Shown here: positions 34,468-46,077 of the stretch, in pieces
Layout of the letters: the number at the start of each line of letters is the position of its first letter
Position numbering within the stretch: position 1 is the stretch's first letter
Source of the DNA: Chionis minor
Lineage: Eukaryota > Chordata > Aves > Charadriiformes > Chionididae
Direction: 5' to 3'
NCBI GenBank assembly: GCA_013398295.1
Contig: VZSF01007676.1
Coordinates: forward strand, 62,001-126,000
Length of the DNA: 64,000 bases
Program-made: the position numbers and the translations under genes
Notes under the pieces: model-generated
Seen by the model: the letters and a program-made list of their open reading frames with translations, nothing else
What the model was told of the DNA's origin: nothing
Databases searched by the model: none

Positions 34468-34959
34468 TTACACTTCTGAGACCTCTTTGTCCTCATCTGC
34501 CATATCCATATTAGCAATTTCTGTTTTCTCCTTCTCTGGAACACGCTCCTCCCTCTCGCTCTCCGATGGTTGGTAGCCTCTGCGGCTGGGTCTACTGCAA
34601 GGATGCATCCAGTGGGAAGAAAACACGTAGGAGCACCGTTGTGCACACCGAGGCATGTATTTTGGGATGAATCTCTCTGCAGGTGGCTCTGAGCACAGGA
34701 CTTCTGCTCGCATAGATGCCAGTGGGGCTGGTGCACCTCCCTCCAGGACTGCAGAACTTCCCACCGCTGTCTCCTGCGGGCATGTGCTGATGATCGGCCC
34801 TGGGAATGTCACAAGGACGGGAGGGGGGTATATAATAACTCTGGAGGCGCCGCAGGATACAACACATGGGTCATTGCAGCTGGTAGCAAGAGGCTGTGGG
34901 CACTGCACATCGCATGAGTAGAAACACCGTCTGGCGTCCCGCTCCCCACCGAAGGACAT
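34468..34959 (-). CDS. Corneous beta-protein with acidic tail (CBP7)
   Basis: A 163-residue corneous beta-protein. Residues 1-37: [20 protein letters not shown] and a second Cys group. Residues 38-68: CBP core ([26 protein letters not shown]). Residues 69-103: Ala/Glu/Pro linker. Residues 104-122: [18 protein letters not shown], which matches the end of CBP1 (CSYTYSTRWKHPC): CSYxxSxxWxHPC. Residues 123-131 are basic. Residues 132-163 are a highly charged, Glu-rich tail ([17 protein letters not shown]..., ending DEDKEVSEV) without Gly repeats or Cys, unusual for a CBP. The start ATG is 21 nt after an acceptor (exon 2 starts at 34980). It probably arose with CBP1 from one ancestor: CBP1 gained a Cys repeat before the motif, CBP7 an acidic tail after it. 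Confidence 0.85.
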   Translation of the reverse strand: MSFGGERDARRCFYSCDVQCPQPLATSCNDPCVVSCGASRVIIYPPPVLVTFPGPIISTCPQETAVGSSAVLEGGAPAPLASMRAEVLCSEPPAERFIPKYMPRCAQRCSYVFSSHWMHPCSRPSRRGYQPSESEREERVPEKEKTEIANMDMADEDKEVSEV

Positions 34960-35599
34960 CTGGGAGAAATGGTGGCGAACCTGCAGCGCACAAGGGAGAC
35001 CACAAGGGAGTGTTTCTCAAAGGGTTTGTGACCTGCACCCTGCCAACCCCCCCATCTGCTTCTCTCCTGCTCTCCCAGCAGGAAGGGTGAGGCATGTGCT
35101 CCAGCTGGGGACACGCTGTGATGGAGAAGGCGGCACAAGCAGTGCCAGTGGATAAGTGTGTGACTTGGGTATTTTGGTTCTAGGGCTGTGCAGGTCATGT
35201 AGACGCTGTAGTAGAGACAACGTGAGCCTGTGACTTCAGGAAATGAAGCTCACGGGTCAGTACAGGCTTGTCTCCTTGCCCCATCCCCCTGAGTCCTTCT
35301 CACCCTGCCTCCACCCTCCCAGGAAGGACCCTTAGGCCTTATCCAACCTCCCCTTAGGGTTTATCATTCCTCCATCCAAATTTATCACCGCCATCTCTTG
35401 TCTACAGGCCACTTCCACCTCTGTCATGCTTCTTTTCCTTCTCCCGGTCACAGATCCTGTGTGGGAAGCCACCAAAGACAACTGGAGAGGTACTGCAGCT
35501 GTGGCCAGTGACTTCAACATAGCCACTGCTGGTGCCATAGGGAGCGGGTATTTTATATCCCTGGCCTGGAGAATGTCCTTGCCTGGGATTATTTGAAAG

Positions 35600-35765
35600 G
35601 TTGAGGGAGTTGGGGCTCTTTAGCCTGGAGGAGAACAGGCTGAGGGGGGGGTCTCCTTCTCCTGAAAGATTCCCAGCCCACCTGGATGCCATCCTGTGCC
35701 ACCTGCTCTGCCAGGGGGGTGGGATGAGGTGATCTCCAGAGATCCCTTCCAACCCCTGTGATTTG
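35600..35765 (+). mobile_element. CR1 retroposon, 3' fragment
   Basis: Plus orientation: TTGGGGCTCTTTAGCCTGGA, GTGCCACCTGCTCTGCCAGG, GGTGATCTCCAGAGATCCCT, then CCAACCCCTGTGATTTG. It lies inside the CBP7 intron, antisense to the gene. Confidence 0.88.
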
Positions 35766-36802
35766 TTTGTCTCAGGAATAGAGCATGCCCAGCCCTCATT
35801 AGAGTAATTATGCATAATAGGATTCCTGTACCTCTGCTGAGATTGTGCTGGGCACCATAGCAGTGTCCCAAGAGGTTCTGGCAGACTAAGGAGTCCATGT
35901 CAGGCAGGACTGGGAGGGAAAAACCTTTAGCCCAGCTCTGCAAGCTGGGGACTGCTGGGTGGGAGGTGGAAGGACCTGATCTTGGTGCCGTTCCGTGTGC
36001 CAGCCCCTGAGCTCCTGTGAAAATCTTGCCTCCAGGTACCTCCAGACGGTTTGCAGAGACTATTCGTGGCAGAGCCAAGAACTTCATAGAGATTTTTGGT
36101 GCTTACCTTTTTGCCTACTTCCTGAATCTGTCTTTTAGGTCATTTAACTGGAACTAATTACAAAAATACATTGTGGGATTTATCTGTCAAAGATGAAAAC
36201 TGCATGATGTAGATGATAACCTATAGAGCAGCCGCTTTATTTCGGTCCCTGGAGAAAGCCAGGCACTTTCAGAGTGCAGCCATCGCATTCAGAGGTAGGT
36301 GCTTAAATAAGTTGTGTGAAATGCCTGTTTCTGACCCCTGTTTATGATGGAAATCTAAGGGGGATCCCATTATTGTCTAGCTTTTCACGTCTGTCAGTGC
36401 TCAGCATCAGATGTCAGAAAAGCCCTGAAGGCACTGAGTGAGCAAACAATTGTTCTTGCAGAGTTTCTTCTTCTTAATAGTGCTGTGATAAAGGTGTTTT
36501 AACCCAAAGAAAGCGGCTCCAGCCATGAACAGACCTGCAGGAACCACTCGTTGCAAACCAGGGAGACATCACTTCTTAGAGAAAGGAACTCTGTGTTCGA
36601 GCTGTGTTTTGGATGAAAACATGATCATTCTGGCAGGAAAGGAAGGAGGCAAGAAGATTTTTAGTCCCCTTTTTATCCCGTTGAAAACTAAATTTGTGAA
36701 TAAAAACTTCTGGAAAATAACTTTGAACATCTCAGATATTCTTCATTTTTTTTTAAAATGAGAAAATACTAATACCACTGTTACTGACCTACTTGATCTA
36801 GT

Positions 36803-36885
36803 TGAAGAGGTCCCTGCTCATGGCAGGGGGGTTGGAATAGCTGGCCTTTAAATGTCCCTTCCAACACAAACTATTCCATGATAAT
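36803..36885 (+). mobile_element. CR1 retroposon, 3' end relic
   Basis: GGTCCCTGCTCATGGCAGGG, GGTTGGAATAGCTGGCC, and ending CCTTCCAACACAAACTATTC: a CR1 3' end, second copy in the CBP7 intron. Confidence 0.82.
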
Positions 36886-37191
36886 GTTACCTAAACTTTA
36901 CCTGAACAGACCTTAAAATGCCTTTTATGTTGGATACCATGTAGCTATAAACAGTTAACAGATAATAACAAAATTGCCCTATTTTTTTCAAATAAGAACA
37001 CCAGTCGCCATAGACATATTTTTAAGGCTGCACATCATCCAAGTATAAAATGGCATAATTTCTAACAGGCTTTTTAAGAAAGAATCTCATTAATATTTTT
37101 AGAAACCCTGGAGTGGCTTGCTGTTAACCCGCAGCTTGTGTTAAAGCAACGTTTTACTCAATATAATTAGATTGAAGTGAACGGGACTTAC

Positions 37192-37223
37192 CAGCGGTCC
37201 AGGAAGAAGTCAAGAGAAATGGC
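37192..37223 (-). other. CBP7 non-coding exon 1
   Basis: Predicted 5' UTR exon ending at a GTAAGT donor (37191-37186). Shares TCTCTTGACTTCT with CBP1 exon 1, which supports assigning it to CBP7 despite the 2.2-kb intron (34981-37191). The 5' edge is estimated. Confidence 0.6.
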
Positions 37224-37247
37224 CAGAGGAGCCCTGAATCCTTTGAG

Positions 37248-37254
37248 TTTTATA
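37248..37254 (-). promoter_or_regulatory. CBP7 TATA box
   Basis: TATAAAA on the minus strand within CATATAAAA, 56 nt before the donor. Two GTAATTAC palindromes are upstream at 37304-37311 and 37346-37353, with TTGTTTGGAAAGTAATTAC between, as in CBP1. Confidence 0.7.
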
Positions 37255-37353
37255 TGCTTTCTGGAACTTCCAGGAGGATGAGACAGCCTTTCTGCATGAG
37301 GTCGTAATTACTTTCCAAACAATTTTTCCCGCATGTGTAACACTTGTAATTAC

Positions 37354-40300
37354 TATAATTATTTTAACATTGTTTACCTGCATTATTCAGTTTTCTATGG
37401 TACATACTGTTACATGCTGTGGGGTTCCCTCCGTATTATAGTTTTATGGTTCACCTGAATTGCTGATGTGATTCTACCATTTCTGTCCGGATTAACGTGG
37501 GGACGCAGCTCACTCCAGTCTGTTCAGCTTTGACTTAAGCATCGACTGGGTGAGCACTGGTTTGCGGCCACATTGGCTGCATCTGCTGCCAGGCGTGGGA
37601 TTTTAATTCATGCCCCTAAATCCACCATAGCGTTTCACTGGAAGCACCATGAGGTTCATCCCTGTGAGCGGCTTGGAGGAGGGAGGACTGGAGAACAGAA
37701 CTTTGCAGGCTGTGCCTGCAGAACAAAAAAAACCCCCACTTTTGTTCACAATAAAACCAATTTGGTTATTTGCTTCCTTGTCCTTGGTTTCACAGACCGT
37801 TGTCACCAGAGGACATCATTCTGCTTGGGGATCCCCATTCCTACTCTAGGGACTGACCAGCTGCCGAGGGTCCGGCTCCCATCACCACTCAGGATCCAAA
37901 GGCTAAGAAATATTCCCTCTCCAGGATGCCCACTTATAGAGGAGAAAGCTGGAAGGAAATAAGATAATAATTTCTGCAGATGAAAGGTGGGTGCCAAGGT
38001 GAGAGAATTTATCTGCCACTTACACCTGCTGAGGACAAGAATCATGGAGACTTTATGCATCAAGGGAGACCTAAGTTTGGGGTAAAATTTTTAATCACCT
38101 GGTTACCGATGTACAGGAATTGCTGAATTTTGTGGGGCCTCACTGATTTCCCAAGGATTAAGGCGGATTCTCAGAGCTGAGAATCATGTGGTGGCCAAAG
38201 CTGCCCCCTTAACCCATTTTGAAATGATTGCTTTTGAATGTAATCAGAAATGCATAGGTTAATGAAAATGGAAAATGCCTTGAGTTGCCAAGGCCTGAAA
38301 ACAACATCCTGTTTATGAGAACAACTAAGATACTTCCATCAAAAAATGCATATTCTATCAGTGCGATTAGCCCTGAGGTGTTTGTCTCAGATAACACGCT
38401 ATTATTATTATAACGATAAAACACTTTGCATGCATAAACCGGTAATGAATATTTTTGAAATGTTTTGACGTTCCTTGTTGTGTGGAAACCTCACCCCGCC
38501 AGTCGTTAATTGTCAGGATTATTTTCCCTAGTTTCTCAGAAAAGATGATGGAAAGTTCACACAAAGTTATCCAAAAACACTGACCCCAAATTTGTAGCTC
38601 ACAGCACAGGCTAACCCCGTGGAGCTCTGTTACTTGCGGTTGCTGGCAGTTTGTGTTAAAAACTGTATTTCATAGTCTTTGACAATTCCAGGTAGCTTAT
38701 GGATCTCTCGGTGACTTCTGAACCGATTGCTAATCGCGCCCTTCTTCCTTAAAAATGAAAAAAGTGTTTGGAAAAATGGAAAATCCTGCTTCTATGCCAC
38801 TTTACCTGCAGAGCATACAAATACCCCAAACTGGAAACTCATTTACACCTCCCAGGCTTCCTTGCAAGAAAAAAAGACAGCGAGATTATTGTGTAATTTC
38901 TAGAAGTTATGGTGCCTTCTGAACAAAAACACCTTTGGAAATGGGAGTAGGAACACAACCCTAAACATCTTACGCCTCTTAATGCCATGGGCAACGTGGA
39001 GTTTGTCCAGCTGGGGGGTCTTGTGCTTTGCACAGTGGTTGGCTGTGCAAAATAAGCCCAAAAAGGAAAAAAGCTGCTTTGTAGCCCACCCTGTCACGGT
39101 CCACCTTGGTGTAGAGCCCGTCTTTGCTTTCAACACTCACTTGGTGGGTGAAGGTGGTAATAAACTGTCCCTTCAGTGTTCTCTTCTCCAGGGAAACACA
39201 CCCAGCTCGCCCAGCTTCTCCCTCCTTGCACCCAGTGCTCTGACCACCCCGCAGCCTCCGTCGGACTCGCTCCTGGCTGTCTGTGGCTCTGATGCTGAGC
39301 ACCCAACACTGGTCCTGGAGGTCTGGATGTGGCCTCCTGAATGCCAGCTGGAGGGAACCAAAGCTCTTCTCCCACTGCTGCCTGTGCCCCGGCTCGGGCA
39401 GCCCAGCCTGCCGTTGGCTCTTATGGCCACCAGGATGCAGCACCGCTTCACGTTGCTTTTTGGGCCACCAGGTCCTTTTTTGGCAGCGCTGGGGACCTCT
39501 CCAGGAGCAGATCCCACCCACCCATCCATTTGAGGAGGGAGGGCAGGGTCTCCTGCTGGAGCAGGGAGGGGCAGGAGAGAAGGAACAAGAAAGCAGAAAC
39601 CCCATCCTCATGCAGGGACCTGGTAGAAGTTCAGGCACTGTTTAGCATTTGTTTTTTATGTCACCATGTCAGCACGACTCCTCTCTGGGGAGCAAAACCA
39701 CAGAGACAGAAGCTCAGAATTTCAGAAGGAAACTCATTTCTGCTGGGCAATGCCACCTTCCCCATGCTGGCTGCAGGGGAGTCGGGATCAGTCAGGATCC
39801 TTTTGGGACCACGAGGGACTGAGACCAGCAGAGCCTTTTAAACCAGGCAAGTGGGATAAAGGTGGATGGGACAGCTTCTCCCTGGGCTGTGCCACCCTCA
39901 TGCCCGATGGTGACCCTCTATCTCCCTCTCATGGCTGCAAACTTGGCCTGAGTGTTCTGGCGCCGGGGGTGGGCAAGGGCAGTGAGGGACCAGGTTTTAT
40001 ACCAGCCTTGCATAAGAAAGGGATTGAGCCTGTGAGATAATCAGCAGGAGGCTCCTTGCTCAGGCTTTTCCTCTCTTTTTCATTTAATTCCCCAGGGTTG
40101 GTGATTTACCAGAAGTTAAAATGAATTCTCTCTCCCCAGGGGGAGCAAGATTCCTTCTAATCCTTCAGGGCTGCTGGTAGCATCGGTCTCTGTTTTTACA
40201 GGCAGATTTATCGCTTTCTTAGAAAAAGGAGGCTATGGAAATCCTGCGTGGTGTGTCTGGAGCTCTGCGGGGGAAGCCGAGGAGAGAGGAGGAGGTTTTC

Positions 40301-40960
40301 CTGCTGGGATTTGCCCAGGGAGGTGACTGAGCAGAGCAAAGCAGCCACGGGAGGAGCTGCCAGGTCTCCCAGCACACCTTTAGGTGGTGGCAGAGAGCTG
40401 CTGCTTCTGCCCAGGAGCATCTCCTGGGAGAACCTGGTCACAGCACCAGGAGAGACCTTCTGCAGCGTCCCCTCTCCCCCCTGCTATGCCGGGGACTGCC
40501 CCACACCTCCCATTTCATAATCTGCTCCGCAGTGGTTTGTGCAGGGCTAAAATTGCAGAGCAGAGGACACCTGGGGAAGCTTGCCCTGGTCCCGGGGTGC
40601 AGGACCTGCGTGACCCATCTGCAAAGGGGGTGCACCCTCCCTGGTGACGCTGGTGCCACCAAGCTACGCCTGGATGGCCAAACCCCCTGTTCTGAGGGCT
40701 GCTAAGGACTCTCACCATTTCAGTCAAGCCTTCAAAATACCACCCTGAGCTACTCCTTTTACCACCTCCCTGGGTAACTCTTCAACACCAAGATCTGCTC
40801 CCACAGATAGTAAATCTAGTCCTAAAAGCAGCATTGATGCCGTTGCTTTCCAGAAAGGAGCGATATAACAACAGGGAACGATTTTGTCCCGTAGCAGGTG
40901 TTGGAAACAGTTTTTAAAAATGAAAAATAAATCAGACAGAGAGGGGGAATCCAGCTGCAA
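37354..40960. other. Spacer between CBP7 and CQ1
   Basis: No gene recognised. Apart from the diverged CR1 copy at 39.2-39.5 kb there is a GC-richer part (39.9-40.7 kb) with several overlapping open frames on both strands. They lack family resemblance, splice context or repeats. Confidence 0.4.
39172..39525 (-). mobile_element. Old, diverged CR1 retroposon
   Basis: On plus it follows the CR1 order loosely: TTCTCTTCTCCAGGGAAACA, an AGTGCTCTGACCACC part, CTGATGCTGAGCACCCAACA, CCGTTGGCTCTTATGGCC, then a CACCAGGTCCTTTTTTGGCA part. Divergence is heavy; limits are approximate. Confidence 0.65.
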
Positions 40961-40966
40961 CCTGAG

Positions 40967-40972
40967 TTTAAT
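40967..40972 (-). terminator. Probable CQ1 poly(A) signal (ATTAAA)
   Basis: ATTAAA on the minus strand 325 nt past the CQ1 stop. The TTTAATAC word on plus recalls the 3' ends of CBP4 and CBP6. Confidence 0.5.
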
Positions 40973-41295
40973 ACGACTGGTACAACCGGCAAATATAACT
41001 GACCCAGGAATGGTAGAAACCTCTTGGGGTGCGGGCACGGGAGGAGGCGTATCAGTTTGAAGCCTGAGCACCTGCTCAGAGTGACTTCACTTCTCACTAA
41101 CATCTTTTCTGTTGCAGGAATAACTGAAGTGTGGTCAATAAGGGAAGGCAATGCACTCTACGAGTTTAATGTGGATACGATAAGGGGTAAAATAAGGCCA
41201 AAGCTTCTCTGGGGGTTAGGAATGGGAGCAGGGGGAGAAAAATAACCTCAGACCTCAGCTACGTAGCTTGTTTCACAGCTGCTGCTGTATCTCCT

Positions 41296-42270
41296 TTAGC
41301 ACAGCCATTTCGAAGCGCAGCGGCTCTTCTTGGTGTGGCTGGAACGCTTCGCCCCCCCGGCGTGATGCTGCGGCGAGTGCGGGGTGGCCCGTGGGTAGAG
41401 GCACTTGGACTTGCTTAGGTGTTGTGTCGAGCAGCTCTTGTGCTTGGTTCCCTCCTGCGGCAGCGAGCATTTGGTTGCGTGTTGCTGCGAGGAGCGCTCC
41501 TTTATTCCCTGCGCGGGGGGGCACTTGGGCACTTGGGGTTGCGGCGGGCACTTGGTTATACACTGCTGGGAGGAGTAGGTGGTGATGCACTCCTGCGTCG
41601 GGTAGCCCTTCATGCACTTCTGCTGGGGGAACCCGCTCACGTACTCCTGCAGGAAAGACTGGGTTATGCACTGCTGGGGGGGACACTCGGTGACCCCCCG
41701 CAGCGGCGGGGAATAGCCGCTGGTCAGCCCCTGCGAGGACCGGAGCTCCGCGCCGTACCGCTGCGTCGAGCATTTGGATATCTTCTGCGACCTGCATTCG
41801 TTCTTGCACGAGGACGAGTACCTGATCCCACACGGTGGGAACTTGAGTTTGCCCGGCTCTGGGCAGCGGGGCGCACAGGGTGGGAGGCTCTTGGCCGTAC
41901 GCTTTTTCTCGAGGCAGTTGGTCTCACAGGGCTGGAAATTTTGCATTGTGCTCAGCTTCAGGCTGGGCTTCCTGCAGGGCAGAAGGCGGGTGGTCTCGCA
42001 AGGCTCGGGGTACAGCAGGACGCACTGCTGTACGTAGGGCTGACAAGGCAGCAGCGGTGCCGGGGTGACGTTTGGCTGCGGACACACGTAAGTGAAAGGT
42101 TGGGTGTAGTTTTGCCATCTCGGCATCGGGCTTTTGATCACACTGAGTGGGTGGCAGGTGGTACTGCACCCATCGGCCTGGGGCGCGCACTGCTGGATGT
42201 ATTCGGTGATACAGCCCGATTCCGGCAGGTAGAGGTATTTATACCGCTCCCCATAGTAGTGCATGGTCAT
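41296..42270 (-). CDS. Cys/Gln-rich EDC-type protein (CQ1)
   Basis: A 324-residue protein rich in Cys, Gln, Pro, Ser and Lys, with no CBP core, signal peptide or membrane segment. N-terminus MTMHYYGERYKYLYLPESGC is Tyr-rich. Residues about 30-190 have spaced Cys with Pro (LLPCQPYVQQCVLLYPEPCE). About 195-265 are irregular repeats of about 10-13 residues centred on QQCIT/QQKCM (PPQQCITQSF, PTQECITTYS, SQQCITKCPP). The tail is Lys/Ser/His-rich and ends SSHTKKSRCASKWLC, a signature shared with CQ2. The ATG lies 15 nt after an acceptor (exon 2 starts at 42285); a second in-frame ATG follows two codons later. Composition and gene structure fit EDC cornified-envelope proteins, where Gln/Lys pairs serve transglutaminases and Cys serves disulfides (inference). 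I cannot assign a published EDC symbol. Confidence 0.8.
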   Translation of the reverse strand: MTMHYYGERYKYLYLPESGCITEYIQQCAPQADGCSTTCHPLSVIKSPMPRWQNYTQPFTYVCPQPNVTPAPLLPCQPYVQQCVLLYPEPCETTRLLPCRKPSLKLSTMQNFQPCETNCLEKKRTAKSLPPCAPRCPEPGKLKFPPCGIRYSSSCKNECRSQKISKCSTQRYGAELRSSQGLTSGYSPPLRGVTECPPQQCITQSFLQEYVSGFPQQKCMKGYPTQECITTYSSQQCITKCPPQPQVPKCPPAQGIKERSSQQHATKCSLPQEGTKHKSCSTQHLSKSKCLYPRATPHSPQHHAGGAKRSSHTKKSRCASKWLC

Positions 42271-43118
42271 GCGAGGTGCTTATGCCTGAAAGAAGCAGGA
42301 AAAAAGCGGTTCACACAGGCATTGGCTACTTTTGGTTGATGTAGGACTCAGAGTTTCCCCACAGGTGAGCCCACACGCCAGCTCTCCTCAAGGTCAGAGG
42401 CTGTCGGTGACTCAGGAGCAGGCTGTGAGGAGAGGAGAGTGTGTTCTTGCCTTGTGCCCCCACACCCTTCTCCAAAGAGCCCAGAAACAATCGGGGATTG
42501 AAGTCAGGCAAATTGGGGAATTTTCATGCCCCCCCCCAAAGTGTCTGTCAAAGCATTTCACCAGGGAGAAATGCCACTGTGACCCTCTCTCTTACTTCCT
42601 GGCCACCTCCTGTGTCCCCAGTGGGACGTCCTACAACTCCCAAGCAGCAGGGATGAAAGGCAAGTCAAAATTAAAGGTGTGTCCGTGCCGGAACGCTCAG
42701 GCGTGGCCGCAGTTCACGCGGGCAAACCCAAGCTGAGGTTCAATTAGCCGGCTGAGGGTAAGGCAGGTTTCGGGCAGCACGTCCGACCTGCCTGCCTGCC
42801 GCGTCGCGGTCCCGCAGGGCCGGCAGCGTGCGATTAAAGACTGAGCTCGCTGCCGCAGTGCCAGCCTGGCTGCCTTCGCCAGCCTCGCAGTCCCAGCTTG
42901 GCGTTATCGTGTAAGCGTCTTCAAGAAAAGAAAAGAGGAAATACAACAGGATTGTTTTGAAGTGTTTGGTGAAACCACAGCAGGAAAGGAGAAGCTATCA
43001 AGGCAAAATCTCAGCTGGCATTAACTGGTCAATTTTTGCTGAGTTGAGAAGATGGCACCCATTTAAAGCAGCCTCCAGTCCTGCACTACACCGCCACCGA
43101 GCCCCCGTGTCCTGCTTT

Positions 43119-43370
43119 GAATCATAGAATCACTTGGGTTGGAAAAGACCTTCAAGATCATCGAGTCCAATCATAAACCTATGCCAAACCCACCCCTAAC
43201 CCATGTCCCTCAGCACCACGTCTGCCCGGCTTTTAGATACCTCCAGGGACGCCGATTCCACCCCCTCCCTGGGCAGCCTGTTCCAATGCCTGATAACCCT
43301 TTCAGTAAAGAAGTTTTTCCTAATATCCAACCTAAACCTCCCCTGGCACAACTTGAGGCCATTGCCTTTG
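43119..43370 (-). mobile_element. CR1 retroposon, about 250 bp
   Basis: On plus: AATCATAGAATCACTTGGGT, GGTTGGAAAAGACCTTCAAG, GGGCAGCCTGTTCCAATGCC, stopping at ACTTGAGGCCATTGCC. Nearly identical to the 21.7-kb copy over their common part. It sits in the CQ1 intron, same strand as the gene. Confidence 0.95.
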
Positions 43371-44559
43371 GTCGTGGTAGCCCGAAGACCCTCTGTCAAA
43401 CTGCCTGGCACAGCAGCTCTGGTGGTGCAACCTCACCCTGCAGCCCCGGCGCGAGCAGTGTGGAGGGGAGTCCAGCCCCGACCCCATTCCTGGGGGAGGG
43501 ACCGGGTGACACCACGGTCCGTGCTTTCCTCCGGAAACCTCTCTGAAATGTCTCAGTTTGCCTTGGCCCCAAGAGTTGCAGGAGAAACCATCCCACTTCA
43601 TTCCCCACGCCGAAAAACACCAGTTTCAAGGAGTTTTCTGACTTTTTAACAGGATTATTTTGAGCAGAACAGGTACTGGAACCGCTGACACGTGAGAGGC
43701 ACTCTGATCGAAAATGTTTTTTTTCATTTCGACATTGTTTGGAGATTAAGGCGTATAATTAAATCACTGTAAAGAAACTGCATTTTCCAAACACCCCTTG
43801 TTCTGCCTATAATTACAGTAAGGCGTTTTATCTTCCAAAAGCCTATCGCTGTGTGACTATTAACAATAACAACACTGTGTGTTACTATCATTAGTAAAAC
43901 TTATTATCACCACAATTATAATAATCTTCCACCAATAAAAACAACCCATTGAAAAACAATGATAGCAATTACTACATAGACCGTGCTAAAGTATCTGGTG
44001 ATGCTCATCAAGATAAAAAACTTCTAAGGTAAAGGGATTATTTGCTTCCAGGGGATTCTTTGCATCTCAGACTTATTTTTATAGCCTAAGTAGAAATTTT
44101 AACATGTTCAGACTTAGCTAGAGTCTCTCTGCTGACTTTCACATTGGTGCTGACGTCGGTCAGCTTCTTATTGTTATCTGAAAAGTTGCTTTGTTTAAAT
44201 TCCATCAATTAGCAGCAAATTTCTCCATGCCACTTCCTTCAGAGGAGTTGCCTTTTCTCCCGCCAGCATCGAGCCCTTCCTGTAGTCAACAGCCTCCTTT
44301 GGACTAGATCTAACAGCAAACGTAGAAAAGCCCACAAATCCCACTCCTGACTTCACAGTCCATCTGGAAATGCTTTCCCGATATTTCTTCAGTCTAGCAC
44401 GGAGGAGATGCTCCAGCTGTTGGAGCTGTGCATGCCGACGCTGAAGGCAGCATCCCCCAGAGGATGCTTCTCCGGGAGTACACAAGCAGGACCTCTGCCC
44501 GCTCCGGCCACCCAGGAATAAAATAGCATTTCAGGAGCTCCATTAGAAGCCAGACTTAC

Positions 44560-44596
44560 CCACTTCATCAGTGAGAACAACCGGAGAGAAGTGCCT
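44560..44596 (-). other. CQ1 non-coding exon 1
   Basis: Predicted 5' UTR exon ending at a GTAAGT donor (44559-44554). GTTCTCAC and the GTGGGTAAGTCTGG-like junction resemble CQ2 exon 1. The 5' edge is estimated. The intron is 2,274 nt. Confidence 0.6.
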
Positions 44597-44620
44597 AGGA
44601 GAGCCCTGCGACAGCAGAGC

Positions 44621-44627
44621 TTTTATA
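44621..44627 (-). promoter_or_regulatory. CQ1 TATA box
   Basis: TATAAAA on the minus strand in CTGTATAAAAGCTCT, 61 nt before the donor, the same layout as in the CBP genes. Confidence 0.65.
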
Positions 44628-44842
44628 CAGTGAATAAGTGCCCTAGGGGAGTGAGGTGGTTTGGCTGGGTGATGCTCTAATTGCCTGCCAGCCCTGGCCC
44701 AGCCACGTGCAGCTTCGTGCTGGTGGGAATGGCCGTCCTCGCTCTGTGGGGCTGCTGTCACCACCTGGGACATCAGGCTTATCTGTGAGGGGCAACCTCC
44801 TGATGTGACGTGCTGAATTAGCAAAGCCCCTGGCGGGCCAAG

Positions 44843-45085
44843 GAATCATAGAATCATGGAATGGTTTGGGTTGGAAAGGACGGTAAAGACCATCTAGTTC
44901 CACCCTCTGCCTTGGGCAGGGACACCTCCCACCACACCAGGTTGCTCAAAGCCCCGTCCAACCTGGCCTTGAACCTCCAGGAATGGGGCAGCCACAGCTG
45001 CTCTGGGCAACCCCGGCCAGGGGCTCCCCGCCCTCAGGGCAAACAGAGGACGTCCTGTCTCACACCAGCATCTCACCACCCTCAG
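44843..45085 (-). mobile_element. CR1 retroposon, about 240 bp
   Basis: On plus: AATCATAGAATCATGGAATG, GGTTTGGGTTGGAAAGGACG, GGGCAGGGACACCTCCCACC, AGGTTGCTCAAAGCCCCGTC, ending near CTCACCACCCTCAGAG. 5' truncated. Confidence 0.92.
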
Positions 45086-45934
45086 AGGACACCCTGTGCA
45101 GGGGCTGTTCGTGGTCTTGGCGCTGCGGATCCTCCTGCACGATGCCCAAGTGTCCTTGCCTGCCCACTGCAAATCCAGGCCAGCTAAAATGCGCCTTTCC
45201 CTCCAGAAAAAAATTGTAGTTGGGACCACCGAAGGGACTGCCCAAGGGACTCCTCATTTCCATGGGAGCTGCACGCATAAGTCCTCTTGGTGCCTTTGAA
45301 AACACCACCCAGGAAGGATTCTGGGTGACTTTGTGCAGACCATAATTACTGCGGCACGCAGACTTCCTTCACTTACACAGGCAACCCGGGGAAGAGCTGG
45401 ATGATTGGGACTGAGCAAGCCTTGGGCTAAGGGCAAGCCGGCTACTAAAAAGGACTTGCCACCAAGTGAATAACCTGCTGAAAGAGGTGACGCTTTTCCG
45501 GCACAACAAAGGGGAGACGGGAGGAGCGGGAGCGCTGGGGTGGCCCGGGGAAAGGCGGCTGAATCAAACCGGGCTCATGTCCTGAAAACACAAATCGCAT
45601 TTCCTGCTCTGCTGCGCGGTCCCGGCACCAGTCATTCCTCCCTTTGTTCCCTGTTTATACCACAATGAAACCCAAGGGAAAATTAACAGTGGCACGAGCG
45701 TAAGTGCCAGCAAGGAATGTGTTTTTACATAGTTGTGTCTGCGTAAGCGAAGGCCCTGGGATTTTTCTTTTCCTTCCATGCAAATTTGACACCTATGAAT
45801 CGGGTTCCAGCACGCTGGGAATTCAGGTCTTTTATTTCCACACGTTGAAATAAAAAGCAGTGAAATAAGTTAACTTTCAAGGGAGTAGGTGGAAAATTTC
45901 CCACTGATACGAAGCACAAGGGATGCCGCTGGGT

Positions 45935-46077
45935 TGTCAGCCCTGGAGGTATTTAAAAGATGTGTGAATGTGGCACTTTGGGACATGGTTTATCGGGGGG
46001 CTTCGCAGCGTTAGGTTTGCAGTTGTACTTGATGATCTTACGGATCTTTTCCGACCCGAATGATTCTATAATTTGAA
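45935..46077 (+). mobile_element. CR1 retroposon, 3' end, diverged
   Basis: CCTGGAGGTATTTAAAAGAT, GGGACATGGTTTATCGGGGG, TACTTGATGATCTTACGGAT and CCGACCCGAATGATTCTATA follow the 3' UTR of a CR1 in order, with many changes. Confidence 0.8.

Noticed and set aside
39130..39841. Long overlapping open frames on both strands
   Set aside because: They fall on an old CR1 copy and its flank; GC-rich and stop-poor, with no family resemblance.
41419..42339. 306-codon open frame on the plus strand across CQ1
   Set aside because: Antisense shadow caused by the GC-rich, stop-poor complement of CQ1; no family resemblance.
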